Assembly (NCBI GenBank): GCA_020091685.1
Contig: CM034601.1
Span: forward strand, 3,224,920-3,288,919
Direction of reading: 5' to 3'
From: Lutjanus erythropterus
Lineage: Eukaryota; Chordata; Actinopteri; Lutjaniformes; Lutjanidae
Length of the DNA: 64,000 nt
In this document: positions 1-11,477 of the stretch, piece by piece
Position numbering within the stretch: the first letter of the stretch is position 1
Layout: the number at the start of each line of letters is the position of its first letter
Position numbers and translations under genes: made by a program
The notes under the pieces: model-generated
What the model was told of the DNA's origin: nothing
The model's input: the letters and a program-made list of their open reading frames with translations, nothing else
Database searches by the model: none

Positions 1-687
1 TCTGAGCAAAACTGAAGCTTATACTGAAGTTTATATTTGCAACTAATTAAAAATCCGTACAGTGAAACGTTCAGATTGATGCAGATGTTCGGCACAAACA
101 CCCGAACAGGTTTTTCAGCTGTTACGGGGCTTTTAGCGAACGCTGACACATCAATCATAGTCAGACTCCCCATCTTAAGTAAAGGGATGTTTTCTTTCTA
201 CATTAACGTACAATTTACCATCTTTGTGACTGAACAAAGAACCAAAGCAATAAATTGTTAAACTTAGCGACGCGTCTGTTGCATGAGACAAATTAGTTTG
301 ACATTTTCTTCTGGGTGACATTAAAGTAAAAAATGTTGGTTTTATACAAGAGAGTGAAAGTACAAAAATAAGATCTACCTTGCAAAACACAAGTTCACCC
401 CTGCAACATTTCTAAAATACCTCTGAGCCAACAGGGAGCCTGTGGGCATGTTGTAAGACACTGGAGTCTATATTTCAATGTATTGTCAGAAGAAAACAGC
501 CCCGGGCAACAAACATCAAGCTTTCAGTTGTGTGTTGTTGTTTTTTTTTTTGTTTGTTTGTTTGTTTTTGTGAACAACTAAAGACAGTTTCTATTTCCAG
601 GCTGATAAATCTGCACAGATTCTGATCAATATCTGTCGAAATGTTCCACAAACTCTCCTCCTGCCTTCAAAGACCTTACTTGACCTG

Positions 688-985
688 AAACACAACCCCA
701 ATTTCAAAAAAGTTGGGAAGTTGTGTGAAACATAAATAAAATCAGAATATTTTATGACCTAGAATACAGTACAAAGACAAGATGAACGTTGTCTTTTTGT
801 AAATATACACTTATTCTGAATTTGATGCCCCTTACATGCAGAGATTTTTCTGAATTCTCTGAATCTTTTAAAGATATTCTGGATTATCGGTGGTGAAATC
901 CCTAAAGTCCTTAAAGTTTTGTGTTGAGAAAGGTTGTCCTTAAGAGAAAAGAAAAGTTTGCTGCCATATCCAAAGAATCCCACAG
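688..985 (+). repeat. degraded fish DNA-element copy
   Basis: Sequence cacaaccccaatttcaaaaa plus agttgggaag, and later ggtgaaatccctaaagtcct and gttgagaaaggttgtcctta, matches the layout of a high-copy teleost repeat I recall. It is truncated on the right. Confidence 0.45.
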
Positions 986-1559
986 ACAAACTTCTGAGTT
1001 CATTTAATAATAACAGGTTCTCTGCAAAATAGTTTAAAGTTTTTGAAATGTTCTAGCTACTTTGGTTGGTGGGCAAGTAAGACTTCAGTGTTTCTCAAAC
1101 TTTCTCAGCCTGAAAACTCTGTTTAAATACAAAACTCTTTAAATTGCTCATTTGAGCAACAGGAGTTTGCACGGGTATTAATTAATCATATGTACAAGAA
1201 ATGTGAGTTCAGACTGAATTTTAGAAGGGGCTCAATGGCACACAGAGTCAGAAAAGTGAACACATGCAATAAGATGCATGCATAAAAGGGGACGTCCCTG
1301 ATCTCAGTAATATTTGGTATCTGCCAACACTGAGTCTGAGCTGATATTTACCCAAAACTTAATCAAATATTATATCTATAATGCCTCGTTTTTAATGAGC
1401 TACTTGATCCAAATACTGAAGGTGCTGGTTCAAAACTGTACAGTTGATAAATTAAGTGTCACAGGTTCAGGACTAGACTCCACTCTTGCAAACCCAATCA
1501 CCTGCATCTCGCTAATTCAACCACCTCTGCTTCTCACAAACCCTAAACCACCTGTGTCT

Positions 1560-1800
1560 TGTTAGTTAACCGTCTGTGCTTCTCTGTCAGTCACCTGTCA
1601 AGGCCTATATAAGCACATGTAACCCTCTCCTGTTTGTCTCAGTTCTCACACCCCTCGTCTCCAGAACCCCGTTCTTCTCCTCTCTCAGTGACCAAGTTCA
1701 CCCTCAGCCGTCCCGGGTTTCCTCTGTGGGGTGTTCACTTGTCCTCCCTGTGTTTGCATGGGTCTAATCCAGTTTCCTCCCATCAAAGACATGCTTATTA
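1560..1800 (+). repeat. retroelement 3' end-like and SINE-like pieces
   Basis: A CT-rich stretch with cacctgtcaaggcctatata is followed by ctccctgtgtttgcatggg and gtttcctcccatcaaagaca. The second pair is a much-repeated fish SINE-like phrase. Limits and family are uncertain. Confidence 0.35.
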
Positions 1801-2029
1801 GGATTAATATTTCTCTAAGAAAGTCTTGAAACACTGGGGGGGTGAAGCACCAAAGCTAATGGAGACATGCCCTCACCCTGAGCCTTGACCGCCCCCTTCC
1901 AGGTTCGTAGCCACCCAGCTGAACCACAAACCTGCCCCCCTTCATCTCTCTGTACACAACCCTCATCCCACCCCTCCTTTATCCTGTCGCCAATCTGAAT
2001 AAACTAGCTTTTTAAACTAGACATATGAC

Positions 2030-2268
2030 AGTCCCTCCAGGATTTCATGGGCCTTTTTTTGGAATCGTTGTGGCCTAAAATGCCTGATTTCACAGCAGCT
2101 TTTCTAAACAAAAAAAAAAAATGCAATGAATGTTGCAATGCTTTTAAGCATTTTAGTGAAAATTGCAAAAGAAAGCTGTGATTTCTTTTTCTTTTTTTGT
2201 ATAATACATTCCTAATAATTCCTAACCTTTCCAAAAAGGGGCAGAATTACAAAAAATATAAAAATCAG
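2030..2268 (+). repeat. dispersed repeat pair, copy A
   Basis: Copy A shares cctaaaatgcctgatttcac, gtgaaaattgcaaaagaaag and a final attacaaaaaatataaaaat in the same order with copy B at 22,000-22,230. The left end ccctccaggatttcatgg suggests a hAT-like non-autonomous element, but no target duplication was established. Confidence 0.55.
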
Positions 2269-2479
2269 CCTTAATTAAATGGAAGTGCACCGCCGGGGTA
2301 TTCCACTAGGAAACAGAATCTTTGAGATTATAAAAAAAATGAAGTCAATATTTGTCAGTAACAATGACAAATGTTGTGTTGTTTTCAATGACTTTGACAA
2401 AATAAAAACACTAGTGAATAATAAAACAAAACGTTGAGTCGGTTCATACATGTGTGTGTTGGATCCTGATGTCCCAGTT

Positions 2480-2860
2480 AAAATCATGTTTTCCTTGTTT
2501 CCAGTTTTCTGTCCTTTTTTCCTGTTTTATTTTGATACTCGCCTTTGTCTCTCGTGTCAGATACTTTACTTCCTGCCCTTGTGATTACCTGCCCCGCCCT
2601 AACTGGTTTCACCTGTCCCACGTTACCCCTCCCCTGTTGTGTATATGGTCCTTGTGCTGCCCTTTGTCTGCTGCCAGTTCGTCTCAGTTGCTTGACTGTT
2701 GAGCTCTGGACGTCATTCCTCATGTTTTCTTTTGGATTTGACTTGATTTTTGTGGACTTGACTCTGCTTCAGCCTGCTGCTTGTCGTGGTCATTTTATGA
2801 TTCATTACAGTTCTCTCCTTTAAGTTTTGAAATAAACTAAACTAAGTTTTTCCAGCCTAT
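2480..2860 (+). repeat. retroelement 3' end-like segment with AATAAA
   Basis: The segment is pyrimidine-rich (cttgtttccagttttctgtc, cacctgtcccacgttaccc), then has gttgtgtatatggtccttg and many ttggacttgac-type words. It ends at gttttgaaataaact. This arrangement recurs at 30.4, 38.9 and 58.9 kb and resembles tails or terminal regions of fish retroelements. The family is not resolved. Confidence 0.4.
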
Positions 2861-2934
2861 AATCTTTTCTTGAGATACTTCGTTTTTTTTTTTTTTTAAT
2901 GTATATGTAAACTTGAACTGCATGAATGAAATAA

Positions 2935-3145
2935 ATCTTTGAGTTTTAGAAACACCCAGTAAACTGTCTCAAACAGCTGTGAAGCTGATTTGTCATTTAC
3001 TTATTTTTTTGGGGTTCTAAAACTCAAAGATTGAAGTTTATCCAAAGAAGAAAAACAAAACATGAGTTGGTGAGACTTGAAACTTAATCTGAGTTGGGCT
3101 CAAAGCTCAAGTTGCCATGAAATTTTGAATTTTCTAAACTTGTTA
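2935..3145 (-). repeat. MITE-like repeat, copy 1 (GAGTTGGGCTCAAA family)
   Basis: The phrases taaaactcaaagattgaagt, gagttgggctcaaa and ctcaagttgcc recur in reverse orientation at 27.2-27.6 kb. It is a degraded copy of a common fish element of AAGTT/AACTT words. Confidence 0.45.
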
Positions 3146-3634
3146 ATTATAAAAGTGAATAAATTGGCTGCAACAACACTAAAGAGGTATAAATAAGCTT
3201 CAGGACTTTGAGTCTGCTGTCTGTTGTAGCGTCTCTGACAATTAAAAACCCACATCTCATTCCTCTGCCTGAACCTGTTAACTGCCACAACAACAAATAT
3301 CAGAGTGGTGTGAATCAACAGCTGTTTGTTGAACTGTTGCCATGGAGCTCCATGTATTTATAGATGTAAATGTGTGTGTTTCTGTGTGTGTGTGTATACC
3401 TGGCTAAAATCCATCCCTCCTCCAGCATGCCTCACAGATACCTCCAGGATCAGACTCTCATTGTTTCTCAGCTCTGTCGATCTCTGCACTGTAAACCATC
3501 GTACCAGCTGCCACGACAGCTTTAAATAAACATCACACCGAAACAATGTCGGCAGCAGAGGCTCATGGGACTGATGTTTCCACTGGGAGGATCAGGAGGG
3601 CTTCGTTTGAAGCAGCAGCCACCTCTCTGAGGAT

Positions 3635-3637
<3 letters not shown>

Positions 3638-3709
<72 letters not shown>
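3638..3709. repeat. (GT)n microsatellite, about 36 units with one C
   Basis: Near-perfect GT run; a single CG interrupts it at 3,671. Confidence 0.97.
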
Positions 3710-6275
3710 TACAGTGATTTCAGTACAAATGTGATGCTAACTGGGATCTGTGACAGCTACTGTATAAAACACAGTGATCATATTAGTCACGCTGAGTTAC
3801 AGGATTACACAACACCATTAAAGGGAAACTGTATGTGTGGTTGGATCCTTTTTACTCATTCAGCTGACAACGAGGCGCACCAGTTTTATTTCAGTGATGT
3901 GTGTGGGTCAGGACTCGGGTACAAAAGCCTGTCAGAGCGAGACACGTCGGGGGTGTGGGATGACGGCTGAGCGATGCACGAAATCTGCATCTGTACGCTG
4001 TTTTTTTTTTTGTTTTTAACGTCTCCTGTCACACTTTCAGATGTTTGAAAGCATATTTTCTTTGCAGTAAGTGTCCAAGAAAATACTGGACTGAATCACG
4101 TCTCTGGCGCTGCCCGCTAATTAATCAATCTGGGTATGAAAACAAGAAATGAAAGCAGCTGAAGCTGACTTCAAGCTTTAATTTGAGGCTGTCCACATCA
4201 GATGAACAATGCAGGAGTGGACCCACGCTGGCAGCTGGGCTGGAGGGAGGTGATGTCAGCTGGTTCAGACCGGGGAGCTCGGCTCCGCTGAGAAGGACAT
4301 GAGCTCCTAACATGATGGTCCTAATAGTGAAAACATGCTAATATTGTGTGTTTATTCACACATTATATTATAATTTCCGAACATGTATCTTCACTAATTA
4401 ACACAATGTTGTGTGCGCCACCCTGACCACTGCGTTGTCTGTGGTTCTGACACGGAGCAGAGACAAACGGATCATGTTACTTACTTTGGTTCCTGTTTGC
4501 TTTATGTTTTTGCAAATTGAACTTTCATCCCTAATTCCACTTTTCTCCCGGTTCTAACAGTCCACAGACAGAAGGGAGACGACGCAGCAAAACAGCTGGT
4601 TCTCCCTGCCTGTGACACAAATGTGAGTTAATTTTGATTTAAAAGAAGATGCACTGAAATCATCTTTACCTGCGTCAAACTGCCTTGACGCTCTCACTCT
4701 GAATTTGTTTCAATGTTGCAGCATCAAATGAGGACCAGAGCTTTTTTTTTCTGCACCCGCACTACATGTTTGCGGAGAGTTAAATCTAACTCTAACTATC
4801 TGTAATATTAAGTGGAACCTGCTTTTCACAGACACGCTGTAATTGTCCATGCTGACACACACTTCCATGCATGTGTGTGCACATGGTGCGTTTTAGAAGC
4901 AGAAAATAGGGCTCCCCCGAAAGCCAGTGTGTAATTTGAACCCTGGTTCAGACTGAAATATCCTGACAAATTAAATTTCTATCAAACTCAGTCCTTTGAT
5001 GTTTCCCTCAGGATAATAACTTTGGTGATCCCTTGGTCAGATTTTACGATTTGTCTGTTTACGACCAAATACCTGCAGAACAAATGACCTTCCCATGAGC
5101 CTCAGCTAGGCTTTACTATGATGACTGCCTTCAGTTGGCCAATTTACATCCAACTTCTTTTTTTCTTTTTACAGTTGTTTGATTTCCACTAATGTCTGAC
5201 TCTTTGGCTGCTAGATTTACAGTCCTATTAGCTGAGTGGTCTGATCTGCCCAAGACATGTGAACTGCAGATGGAGTATGAATCAAATCAGTCAACATCTC
5301 CACATCCTTCTCTCCGCTCTGGAATATACGACTGACTCCTGGCTCCTCTCTCCGCTCTCTGCTGTGCTCAGCTGGTCGGCACCTGCTTCTCTTTTCGCTC
5401 TGCTGCTGCCTGGATACTGAACCTCTTCATCAGTCTGCTTTGTGACCGAGGCTCCGGCAACCTTTTGTCTTATTCTTTACTGTCTGTCTGCGCTCATTAA
5501 CCAGCTTTGACAGCAGCTGATGCTCCTTTTACTCGCTTCAGCTTTCACTCTTCAAAAATCCCTCTTTACCTCATCCCTCTTCTTTCCGAGCACAAATATG
5601 CAGATTTTTGAAGGTTTGTGCTGTTCCTCCTCCATTATTGCTGTCTTCTCTTAGTTGATTTATGTTTTTTTTCTCTGTAGTTAATTCAGGATTTCTTCTT
5701 TCTCTCCACTTTTTTTATGTCCTCATGCAATCCTGTACAACATCTGCATAAACTGGAGACAGACTTGAGACACTTTTCAACAAAAAATTTACATTTTAAG
5801 CTTTTTAAAGTTGGATTTTGAGGAAATGCTGTTGCAAATAGCAAACCTGCTCTACGTGTTAATGCTCTCATGTCACTCAGACTTTATAGGATTTTCTTTG
5901 GGTCTTTCACTGCTGTATGTGAGTCGCATGTGCTGCTACTTAATGCTAATGCTGCTCACTGCTGACAATAATTTTCACTGCAGTCAGACCTTTTTTTCAT
6001 TTCAGGCATCTTCACTATTCAACTGGCTTTTGAAAGACCTTCTCTATCTTTCTAGGCTGAAGCTTGAATTCCTGAAAAGTAAAGTTGCCTTGTGTTTATT
6101 CCTGTCAGGAGGGTGAAGCAGAATGTGCACAAAATGAATTTCCATAAAAATTGTAGCACACACCGGCCCTGGGCTGAGCAGCAACAAGAAACAGCGAGTT
6201 TTGCGTGAGAAAAAGGAAAGCTGAGGGCTGCAAAGCCGTGCAATGCTGCACAGGAAAATCTTCATTATTTTGCAG

Positions 6276-6312
6276 AGTTAAGGCACCCTTGAGCAAGGCA
6301 CTTAACTGCCAG
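6276..6312 (+). mobile_element. SINE fragment
   Basis: The phrase gcacccttgagcaaggcact is the body of the same tRNA-derived SINE family as at 56 kb. Only this short piece is recognisable. Confidence 0.45.
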
Positions 6313-8079
6313 AGAGAGGAGGAGCTCAGCGACCTGAGGCGTCTGAATCATCACCCAAAAGCTGTTGAAGGATTCAGAGTTGTGGTGTTGCTCTAATAAA
6401 TGTCTAACAGATCAGTCAATAACTGAACCAATCAACGGCTTTACAGATGCTAAAGGTGACAGAATGTGTCGTCAAAGTGAACTGAAACAATTTCTTTAAA
6501 AGAAACATGTTTTTCTGCTCTTTTGTGGGTTTTCATACAGTGCTTATGAAGGTTTTTAGCCAGATTAGCAGCACGGTTCTACGACCAGACTGAAATATTA
6601 TGATAATTATGGGATGAATTTTTTAACAGACATTTAGGGTTCTGAGATGATGAATCCCGTTAACTTTACTGAACCACCATCAGCTCAAAATGTCTCTACA
6701 ACTCGTAATCACTTCGGTGATCCTCAGACTTTTCATTTAGCGCCATCATCAGCACTCCAATACTTTGATTTAGGGACGTTAATGATTAATCATTACTTAA
6801 AAAACATATTGAACAATAATGTGTGTTTTGTGAATCACTTTTTCAGAGGTCACAGGTTTTCTCACTGTCCTGTTTGGCCTCTTTTTAGTCTAGACATGAC
6901 TAATGTACCCATTTGACATTTGTTGAATAAGGACAGGCGGCCAGAAACTCTACTGTTTTATTAATCTACTCGTTTACACACATTCACCATCACTGCCACA
7001 TTACTGTCAAAGTAAGCAGTGCCGATCAAATATGGCTCAAGATTGTGTTACTGCATCACCTTTCTCTCACCTAAAATGTTTTCAGAAATATATTTTTGTC
7101 CTAATATGGCAAAGTTATTCACCAGGACACCATGTTGAAAACGGACACAGGGAAGACAGAGGTATGTGCATGCTTGAACATGCACACTCAGCCGTCCGAG
7201 CTTCAAAGAGAGGCTTAGAGTACAACTTCATCCCCTGCACAGGACGCCATTGCTCCAATATATCTTTACATACAACAGTTTACTGACATGTTGTATTTAG
7301 CACCTTTTAAAGTAAAATTGAAGTCAAAATAAACAATACTAGACAATAACTCTTATTGCGTACAAGTGGGACAAATCCAAACCTGCTCATTAAAATACAG
7401 ATCTGAGGGAAAAAAAAGCCTCCCTCTGTCACCCAGTTGTGCTCCTGCTGACTCCACACTCCGACTGTCTCTTTCTTCTCACATTTCTGTTTCTTTTTCA
7501 ATTTATCCCGGCCGCCTTGTTGCTCGCTCTGTCACCGCTCGGCCTCCACAGTCACCACCCACGCCTCAGCGGCAGCTGTCACCATGACGCCCCGCGGGGG
7601 AACGCTGCCCGGCAGGCAGGGAGGTGGAGGCTGGGAACCGAAGAGTCTATAAAAAAATCTGACAGTGCATAATGTATTCCTCCTCCTGTCCTCGACTTTT
7701 CTGTCTGCATCTGAATCACTTGTGTGAATGTTGTGAATTCATTTACTTTTCTTGTTTTTGTTGATATAACAAATGATGACTCTTATGAATAAAATATGCA
7801 TTTGGCTCGTAAATAAAGAGCAAATAAGATATGACAGGTTTGGTATTTGTCAGTAATTTTACACTTTGCAGCAGAGCAGTGATTAATCCTCTGCTTGAGA
7901 GAAGAGTTTGGTGTTGAGAGAAGAAAAACACTTTGCTGTGTGGTGATTACTGATTGTTTCATCCACTATTCTTGAAGTCAAAGCTGGATTTGCTGGTGGG
8001 CGGTTTCAAACAATACATTTTTGGAAATAATTTAAAAGGAATGAGCATGTTATAGAGTCCATGACAAGTGTTTTTCCTC

Positions 8080-9050
8080 AGCTTAAAAGGGACCTATTAT
8101 GCTTTTCCTTACTTTCTGACATGTATAGATAATGTTACAATACTGGATGTTTTTGTTAAATATGGCCAAAGTGCGAAATAATGGGGTAAACTTATGTAGA
8201 AATAATTCCTATGAGCAAAACACTCAGATTTTAGACTGCTCTAAAAGCAACACTCCTCCTACAGAGTTTCAGATGGACCAGAGGTACCTTTATGTGTTGC
8301 TAATGTAGCTAACTGCTACTGCTAGTTAGCTGCACGCTCCCAGTCCAGGCAGAGTCAGCTGCATGGAGCCAGCTAGCAGTTAGCAACTAAAGTAGCTAAC
8401 CACCAGCAACAATTAAAGGAAAGTCCATACGAAAGACAGATGAGGCAGAGCAACCGGAGGACATCAGATGGAAAATCAGTTTGACCCAAACCAGTAAATT
8501 TAGTTGTAAATTTGTGTGCATATGTACACTCCAGATGCCTCTATATTTTTTTTTCCACCTAATTGTTTTTTCATTTCTTGTCTGAAACAGTAAACAAATC
8601 AATTTCAGTGCCCCATATCGTTAATTTCCATGCTAAGATGGTGCTCAAAAAGCACACAGGGTGCCACAGTCTCACTTAACCACCTGTATCTGTGAGCTAT
8701 CTAGCCAACTACCGCCTGAAGTAGCTACTAACAACATGTAAAACTTGTCTGGTAATCAGAAAACTCTGTGCCATAAATCACCAAAAGTTGAGGCAGAGCA
8801 GCCGGAGGACATCACGAGGGAGACCAAAAATATTTTCTCCATAAAAAATAATCCAGTTTCACCACACGGCTGCCAACACTGCTGGCCAATCAGAAAAAGT
8901 GGGCTTCTTAGGGAGGCCTTAAAGAAACAAGAGCTAAAACAGCTTGTTTCAGTCAGAGGGTGAAGAGAGGGGCTGCGTAAAGGGAAAGTGTAGAATAAAT
9001 AAGGATGTTTTTGAACTGTGCATCATGCAAAGCTACTCTAGTGAAGTCCC
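8080..9050. repeat. repeat-derived block starting aagggacctattatgc
   Basis: The phrase aaaagggacctattatgctt is the start of a common fish repeat. Inside, gaggcagagcaaccggagg (8,442) and gaggcagagcagccggagg (8,790) are diverged direct copies 348 bp apart, each followed by acatca. TAGCTAAC-type words are frequent. A matching right terminal repeat was not seen, so the right limit is a guess. Confidence 0.4.
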
Positions 9051-9858
9051 AGAATGAAAACAAACAACAAATTTCTCCCGAGACTTTGTTATGCACCAGT
9101 TCTGCACTGCTACAAACCGCTTCCAGGAATTAGCCACAGCCTCACACTCGGTGACAAAACTTCTCGCCTTCTACCGCCTACTCGGCTTTTACTGCCAGAG
9201 ACTGAAACGGACACACTCCCGTTAAAAACTCACAGCCCTCGACACCGCTCATGCCAACATGCAGCTGGCATACTGAAGAGACTGACTGGGGAATCAGCGC
9301 TCGCCAGATTTGTTCATGTACCAAAGTCAGACAGTACTCCCAGTGCTGGCGAGTCTGTAGATCCTACTCCTGCAGAGTTTGCAGAGACCCGCTGCGGCAG
9401 TTTGTTTCATAGTTAGACTTTTCATAGTTGTTTAGATTTGTAGTTATAAAGTCTCTAACTTTTCACATTCTGACTTCTTGAATCTTCAATTAAATTCAAA
9501 TTCTATGATGACAAAACATGCAACCTCAACAGGTTTTCGATTCCAACTTGTCAAATACAGCAGCTTGGTCAGTGTTTCAAACTATGACTGTGTTGCAGTT
9601 TTGCAAGTGCAGGGCTCCCTGATTAGAGATAATAAATATGCACCATGTGGGTACAGTTTCAAAATAAAAGCACAAAAACTACTGGGTTTGGTTTATGAAA
9701 AGATCATGGTTTGGGTTAAAATGAGTAACCTTTTTACATTACATACTTGAATCTTAGCAGATTTTCTTGTTCTTTATACCATGTCACCTGACTTAAAACA
9801 TAACACTGAGGGAGGACGCCTTCAGAAATGATGCTGGAATGATCATAGTTTAAAGCAT

Positions 9859-10443
9859 AACGGCTGGTTCCCACTGCATGCTGGAGCAGCATTTGTGTGT
9901 GGCGTCGCCTGTTGGTTTTCATTTCAGTGCCCATATTAACCAGTTAGAGCATCAACACAGACCACTTGAGCAGCACGACTCGTGTGTGACAGGCGCTGCT
10001 CTCATCATGCTGCTAGAGACTTGGAGGATCACCTATTTTTTTTCTGCATGATCAGATTAAAACTGATCACCTGACAGTCACATGAGGAACAGGACGCCTC
10101 TCACTATAGTTTCAGTCTCTACATCTGTGCAGTATGTCACAGACATGAAAAAAAATCAGATGCAGGTTAGTGTTTTTCTCTCTTTTTCTCTTCCCCCTCT
10201 ATCCATTCATCACTCTCTCCCTCCCTCTCCGAACGATGGGGAAAATCGCTGATTGCATTCAGAAAACAGCAATTATCTTCTCTTCAAACTCTCTTGCAAA
10301 CTCTGTGTAGAAAGACAGAACTTTCAGCAGCTGCCTCGCAGCAGAAATGCAGCCTGTGTGGACGCCACAGCGTGTGCACACCACATCACTTCAGCGACGG
10401 TGCTGTCATGTACTGCTCCAGCGTGTAGTGTGAACCAGCCGTA
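9859..10443. mobile_element. MITE with about 35-bp TIRs (ACGGCTGGTTC family)
   Basis: The left end acggctggttcccactgcat agrees with the reverse complement of the right end, acggctggttcacactacac. The match continues over gctggagcag in both. The interior of about 500 bp has no coding sequence. It lies in the presumed prr7 intron, 680 bp from the coding exon. Confidence 0.7.
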
Positions 10444-11125
10444 AGGGCTCTGACTGTTTTTCACATGTTGGGAGTGAGAACAACATACAAGTTGTTAAAT
10501 GGATGCAGAAAAATCTAGAATAAGAAATGTAATACCCAGTTTTCAACATAATGATCACCTGTAACACTGAAGAGCTGTATGTTCCTTATAACTGAACCAA
10601 CTGGATGGTGAAATGTAACAGATATAAACGTGTGTTATGATTATATTCTAAAAGAGGTTACTTCTTGAGTTTTGGTGAGGATGGCTGAGTGTGAGCAACA
10701 ATAGATGAATACAATCTGCCCAGCAACCCCTGATTTAAAAACTAGTATATGGAAGCATTTTGGCTTCTACAAAAAGGGACCTGGACAAGAATCACCCTGT
10801 ATGCAAGTTCTCTGTAACTACACTAATTATGGATTATTACAAATACCCTTTTTATTAAAAAAAAAGTAGCAAGTACTCACACTGTGACAAAAAATAAATG
10901 ATGAAGAACTCAAAATTTTTGATGCATCAAGTCCTCTGAATCAAATCGAGATCCCCATCCCATTAAAAATTGTGGTGATCCACAAAGCTGAATCCAGAGA
11001 AACCGTCTAAAACCTCACTGCAGCCTGCAGTCTTACCTCCTGTTGTTCTCTGGAAGAAGGAAAATCGAGAGAATGACGCACAGAACAAAACAACAAACAA
11101 CCAAACAACAATGCCTTCACGTTAC

Positions 11126-11477
11126 CTGGCATGCTGACCCAGTTTGCTTGCGGCAGGGGGTGAGGAACCGGCAGAGGAAGAGTCGGTGACAGTGTTTGAG
11201 GGGGGCAGAACTGCGGCGGCTCCCTGGGCAGCTGTGGAGGTGGTGGCGGTGGAGGTGGAGGAGGAGGAGGAAGAGTGGGGTATCCTGCTGGGTGACAGTT
11301 GAGGGGCTCCATCTCCACTGTTCGCAGACACTGCTCCCTCAGCCTCTCCTCGTGGCGGCGCTTCAGCCGGCGCTGCAGGAAGCTGCAGAAGCAGCAGAGC
11401 ATGACGATGATGGCCCAGGCCAACCAGAAGCCGGCGAAACAGGCCAGGAAGGTGTAGGTGCCCTGCGACATCACCAT
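11126..11477 (-). CDS. prr7: prr7 first coding exon (transmembrane adaptor, partial)
   Basis: The 352-nt exon encodes 117 residues plus one base. It opens [20 protein letters not shown], nearly identical to the PRR7 N-terminus, with ATG in good context (ctgccATGG). Residues 8-33 form one membrane segment ending in CCFC, a likely palmitoylation site. A basic stretch ([14 protein letters not shown]) follows, then a proline-rich tail with 12 consecutive Pro at residues 70-81. PRR7 is a small membrane adaptor of synapses and lymphocytes whose C-terminal half carries PPxY-type and PDZ-binding motifs. That half is absent here. The donor gtaacg follows CCAG in phase 1, and the remaining coding exon probably lies past the left edge. 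Without splicing the frame would end after 39 more unrelated residues. A likely 5' acceptor (aactctcag) lies 17 nt before the ATG. Confidence 0.92.

Larger units (their letters stand above)
3146..8075. other. no gene seen (presumed prr7 intron)
   Basis: Apart from the GT microsatellite at 3.64 kb and the SINE fragment at 6.28 kb, this stretch shows only short frames broken by stops. CT-rich sequence at 5.3-5.6 kb and GC-richer sequence at 7.5-7.65 kb carry no recognisable coding or splice pattern. Confidence 0.5.
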
